Shown here: positions 43,793-45,330 of the stretch, one piece after another
How positions within the stretch are numbered: position 1 is the first letter of the stretch
Layout: each line of letters opens with the position of its first letter
Assembly: GCA_017480495.1 (NCBI GenBank)
Contig: JAFVAQ010000013.1
Span: forward strand, 1 to 45,330
Length of the DNA: 45,330 nt
Direction of reading: 5' to 3'
Source: Eubacterium sp.
Lineage (GTDB): Bacteria; Bacillota; Clostridia; Lachnospirales; Lachnospiraceae
Notes under the pieces: generated by a model
What the model was told of the DNA's origin: nothing
Databases searched by the model: none
The model's input: the letters and a program-made list of their open reading frames with translations, nothing else
Program-made: the position numbers and the translations under genes

Positions 43793-45184
43793 ATGGCTGA
43801 TAAGAAAATAGTAGATATGACAACTGGATCGCCACTTAGGCATATTCTTGGTTTTATGCTTCCTACACTGGTGGGATATCTGTTCCAGCAGTTTTATAGT
43901 GTGGTTGATACGGTGATAATTGGAAGAATGCTTGGACAGAGTAGTCTTGCTGCAGTTGGAGCTACGGGCTCGATCAATTTTATGATAATTGGATTCTGCA
44001 TGGGACTATGCTCTGGATTTGCTATACCGGTTGCACAGAAGTTTGGTGCGAAGGATTTTGTTGGAATGCGTAAATTTGTTGCAAACTCTATCTGGGCTGC
44101 TGGATTCTTTGGTTCAATTATTACCCTGGTGGTTTATACACTTTGCAGACCAATCCTTGTTTTGTTGCATACCCCAAGTGACATAATTGATGAATCTTAT
44201 GAATATATATCGGTTCTTTTTCTGGGAATCCTTGTAACAATAATGTACAACTTGGCTTCTGGAATAATGAGGAGTCTAGGTGACAGCAGAACGCCTGTTT
44301 ATTTCCTGCTTATTTCATCAGGACTAAATATCGTGCTCGATATAGTTATGGTTTCGGTTATGGGAATAGCTGGTGCTGCATGGGCTACGGTTATATCACA
44401 GCTCGTATCAGGACTTCTATGTATATTATATATGAAGAGAAAGTTTACTATTCTTAGTCTGACTAGGGATGAGGCAAGACTGGATATGAATTACGTAGGT
44501 AAGCTTCTCTATATAGGTGTTCCTATGGGACTACAGTATTCTATTACCGCTATTGGAAGCGTAATGCTTCAGTCGGCAGTTAATATTTTGGGAAGCTTAT
44601 ATGTGGCTTCTTCTGCTACGGCTCTTAAGATTACAATGTTTTTCTCTTGCCCATTTGATGCGCTGGGGTCAACGGCTGCAACTTATTCGGGACAGAACAT
44701 GGGTGCTAAGAAGCTGGACCGTATAGGCGAGGGACTTAGATGGTGTGTAATAATTGGAGCAGTTTATGCGATAGTTGCATTTACGGTTATTTCATTCTCG
44801 ACAAGAGGAATAGTAGGACTGTTCCTGAAGAATCCAAGCGAAGTGCTTCTAAGTAATATAGGAATGTACATGAAACTGAATTCTGCATGCTATATATTCC
44901 TTGCGCTCGTTAATATAGTCAGATTCCTGATTCAGGGAATGGGATATTCTATACTCGCTATCTTAGCGGGAGTTTTCGAAATGATTGCTAGAGGCTTCTC
45001 GGGAGCTGTGCTAGTTCCAAAGTTTGGATATATAGCCGCTTGTATGGCAAGCCCTCTTGCGTGGATAATGGCAGATATTTTCCTTATCATTGCTTATGTA
45101 GTTATAATGAGAAAACTAAGAGGAAGGGAAGTTGTTTCCTCTACTAGGATTATAAACCTAAGACAGCCAGCTAGGAATTCATAA
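43793..45184 (+). CDS. MATE-family multidrug/organic cation exporter
   Basis: A 463-residue membrane protein with about 12 spans and the two-bundle layout of the MATE family: PTLVGYLFQQFYSVVDTVIIGRMLG near the start, GLCSGFAIPVAQKFGAKD, and in the second half MGLQYSITAIGSVMLQ, FDALGSTAATYSGQNMGAKK. These proteins use sodium or proton gradients to expel cationic compounds; substrate and ion are unknown. AGGAGG precedes ATG 43793. It has its own promoter and no clear terminator before the repeats at 45205. Confidence 0.93.
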   Translation: MADKKIVDMTTGSPLRHILGFMLPTLVGYLFQQFYSVVDTVIIGRMLGQSSLAAVGATGSINFMIIGFCMGLCSGFAIPVAQKFGAKDFVGMRKFVANSIWAAGFFGSIITLVVYTLCRPILVLLHTPSDIIDESYEYISVLFLGILVTIMYNLASGIMRSLGDSRTPVYFLLISSGLNIVLDIVMVSVMGIAGAAWATVISQLVSGLLCILYMKRKFTILSLTRDEARLDMNYVGKLLYIGVPMGLQYSITAIGSVMLQSAVNILGSLYVASSATALKITMFFSCPFDALGSTAATYSGQNMGAKKLDRIGEGLRWCVIIGAVYAIVAFTVISFSTRGIVGLFLKNPSEVLLSNIGMYMKLNSACYIFLALVNIVRFLIQGMGYSILAILAGVFEMIARGFSGAVLVPKFGYIAACMASPLAWIMADIFLIIAYVVIMRKLRGREVVSSTRIINLRQPARNS

Positions 45185-45204
45185 AGAAAGCTTGAGTGAA
45201 AAGT

Positions 45205-45300
45205 TAAATTCCACTTGTAAAAGTAAATTCCATACTGAAGACTAAATTCCACATTTAAAGGGTTTGACATATGGTTAAATTCCGTTTAATGTGGAATTTA
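45205..45300 (+). repeat. TAAATTCCAC direct repeats plus inverted copy, likely IS end
   Basis: TAAATTCCA(C) occurs at 45205, 45224, 45243 and (as TAAATTCCG) 45276, and GTGGAATTTA lies inverted at 45291-45300. The first three are spaced by exactly 19 bases. Several short terminal repeats of this kind are usual at the ends of IS21-type elements, where the transposase binds. No transposase gene is visible before the window ends at 45330. TTGACA at 45264 may begin an element promoter. Family assignment is inference. Confidence 0.5.
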
Positions 45301-45330
45301 ATCATTCAGAAGCAATTATTTCATAAAAAA

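Noticed and set aside
43597-43843. Two overlapping minus-strand frames of 73-77 codons
   Set aside because: They cover promoters of the Cys-rich and MATE genes, have no ribosome sites and show no protein-like pattern.

Overview
The window looks like a chromosomal segment of a low-GC, butyrate-producing Lachnospiraceae (Butyrivibrio-like) bacterium. The evidence is AT-rich DNA with strong AGGAGG-type ribosome sites, a T-box-controlled trp operon, adjacent phosphate butyryltransferase and butyrate kinase genes, ATP-type PEP carboxykinase, a FeoB-associated Cys-rich protein, and Firmicutes-type wall hydrolases. The genus is inference.

Layout. 1-140: 3' end (domains V and VI) of a group II intron. 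194-2818: a teichoic-acid-type CDP-glycerol transferase that keeps only the second half of a glycosyltransferase-2 domain. 2853-8323: a chaperone pair, a 1258-residue degenerate J-domain/TPR protein followed 2 bases later by an HscC-type Hsp70. 8416-11898 (-): a bifunctional amidase/glucosaminidase autolysin with four long repeats. 12136-18627: a trp operon (trpE-G-D-C-B-A, no trpF) behind a promoter and a T-box with a UGG specifier. 18755-20074 (-): a coiled-coil M23 endopeptidase. 20345-21918: a LemA-like protein and a membrane-anchored surface protein. 21959-27017: a tight operon with dCMP deaminase, a small protein, tsaE, tsaB, rimI, rnz, tsaD and ispD, joining t6A synthesis, tRNA 3' processing and isoprenoid synthesis. 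27099-29030: a DUF885 lipoprotein. 29198-30811: pckA. 30903-32978 (-): an EF-G-like gene split by an in-frame TAA. 33203-33904: two small membrane proteins. 33980-37824: ptb, buk, a MraY-family gene and aroD in one run. 37941-38978 (-): a Gfo/Idh/MocA oxidoreductase. 39121-42843: a heterodimeric ABC exporter with one degenerate ATP site. 42847-43579 (-): a DtxR-family regulator and the FeoB-associated protein. 43793-45184: a MATE exporter. 45205-45300: repeats that look like an insertion-sequence end.

The most useful non-coding observations are as follows. The two wall-hydrolase genes each carry a WalR-type box (TGTWAH-N5-TGTWAH) just upstream of a good promoter. The DtxR-family gene and the FeoB-associated gene share the operator-like sequence GTTAG-N5-TTTAAC placed on their promoters. 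The trp T-box reads UGG. I saw no CRISPR array, no rRNA or tRNA gene and no defence island. The window is mostly housekeeping DNA with mobile-element traces at both ends.
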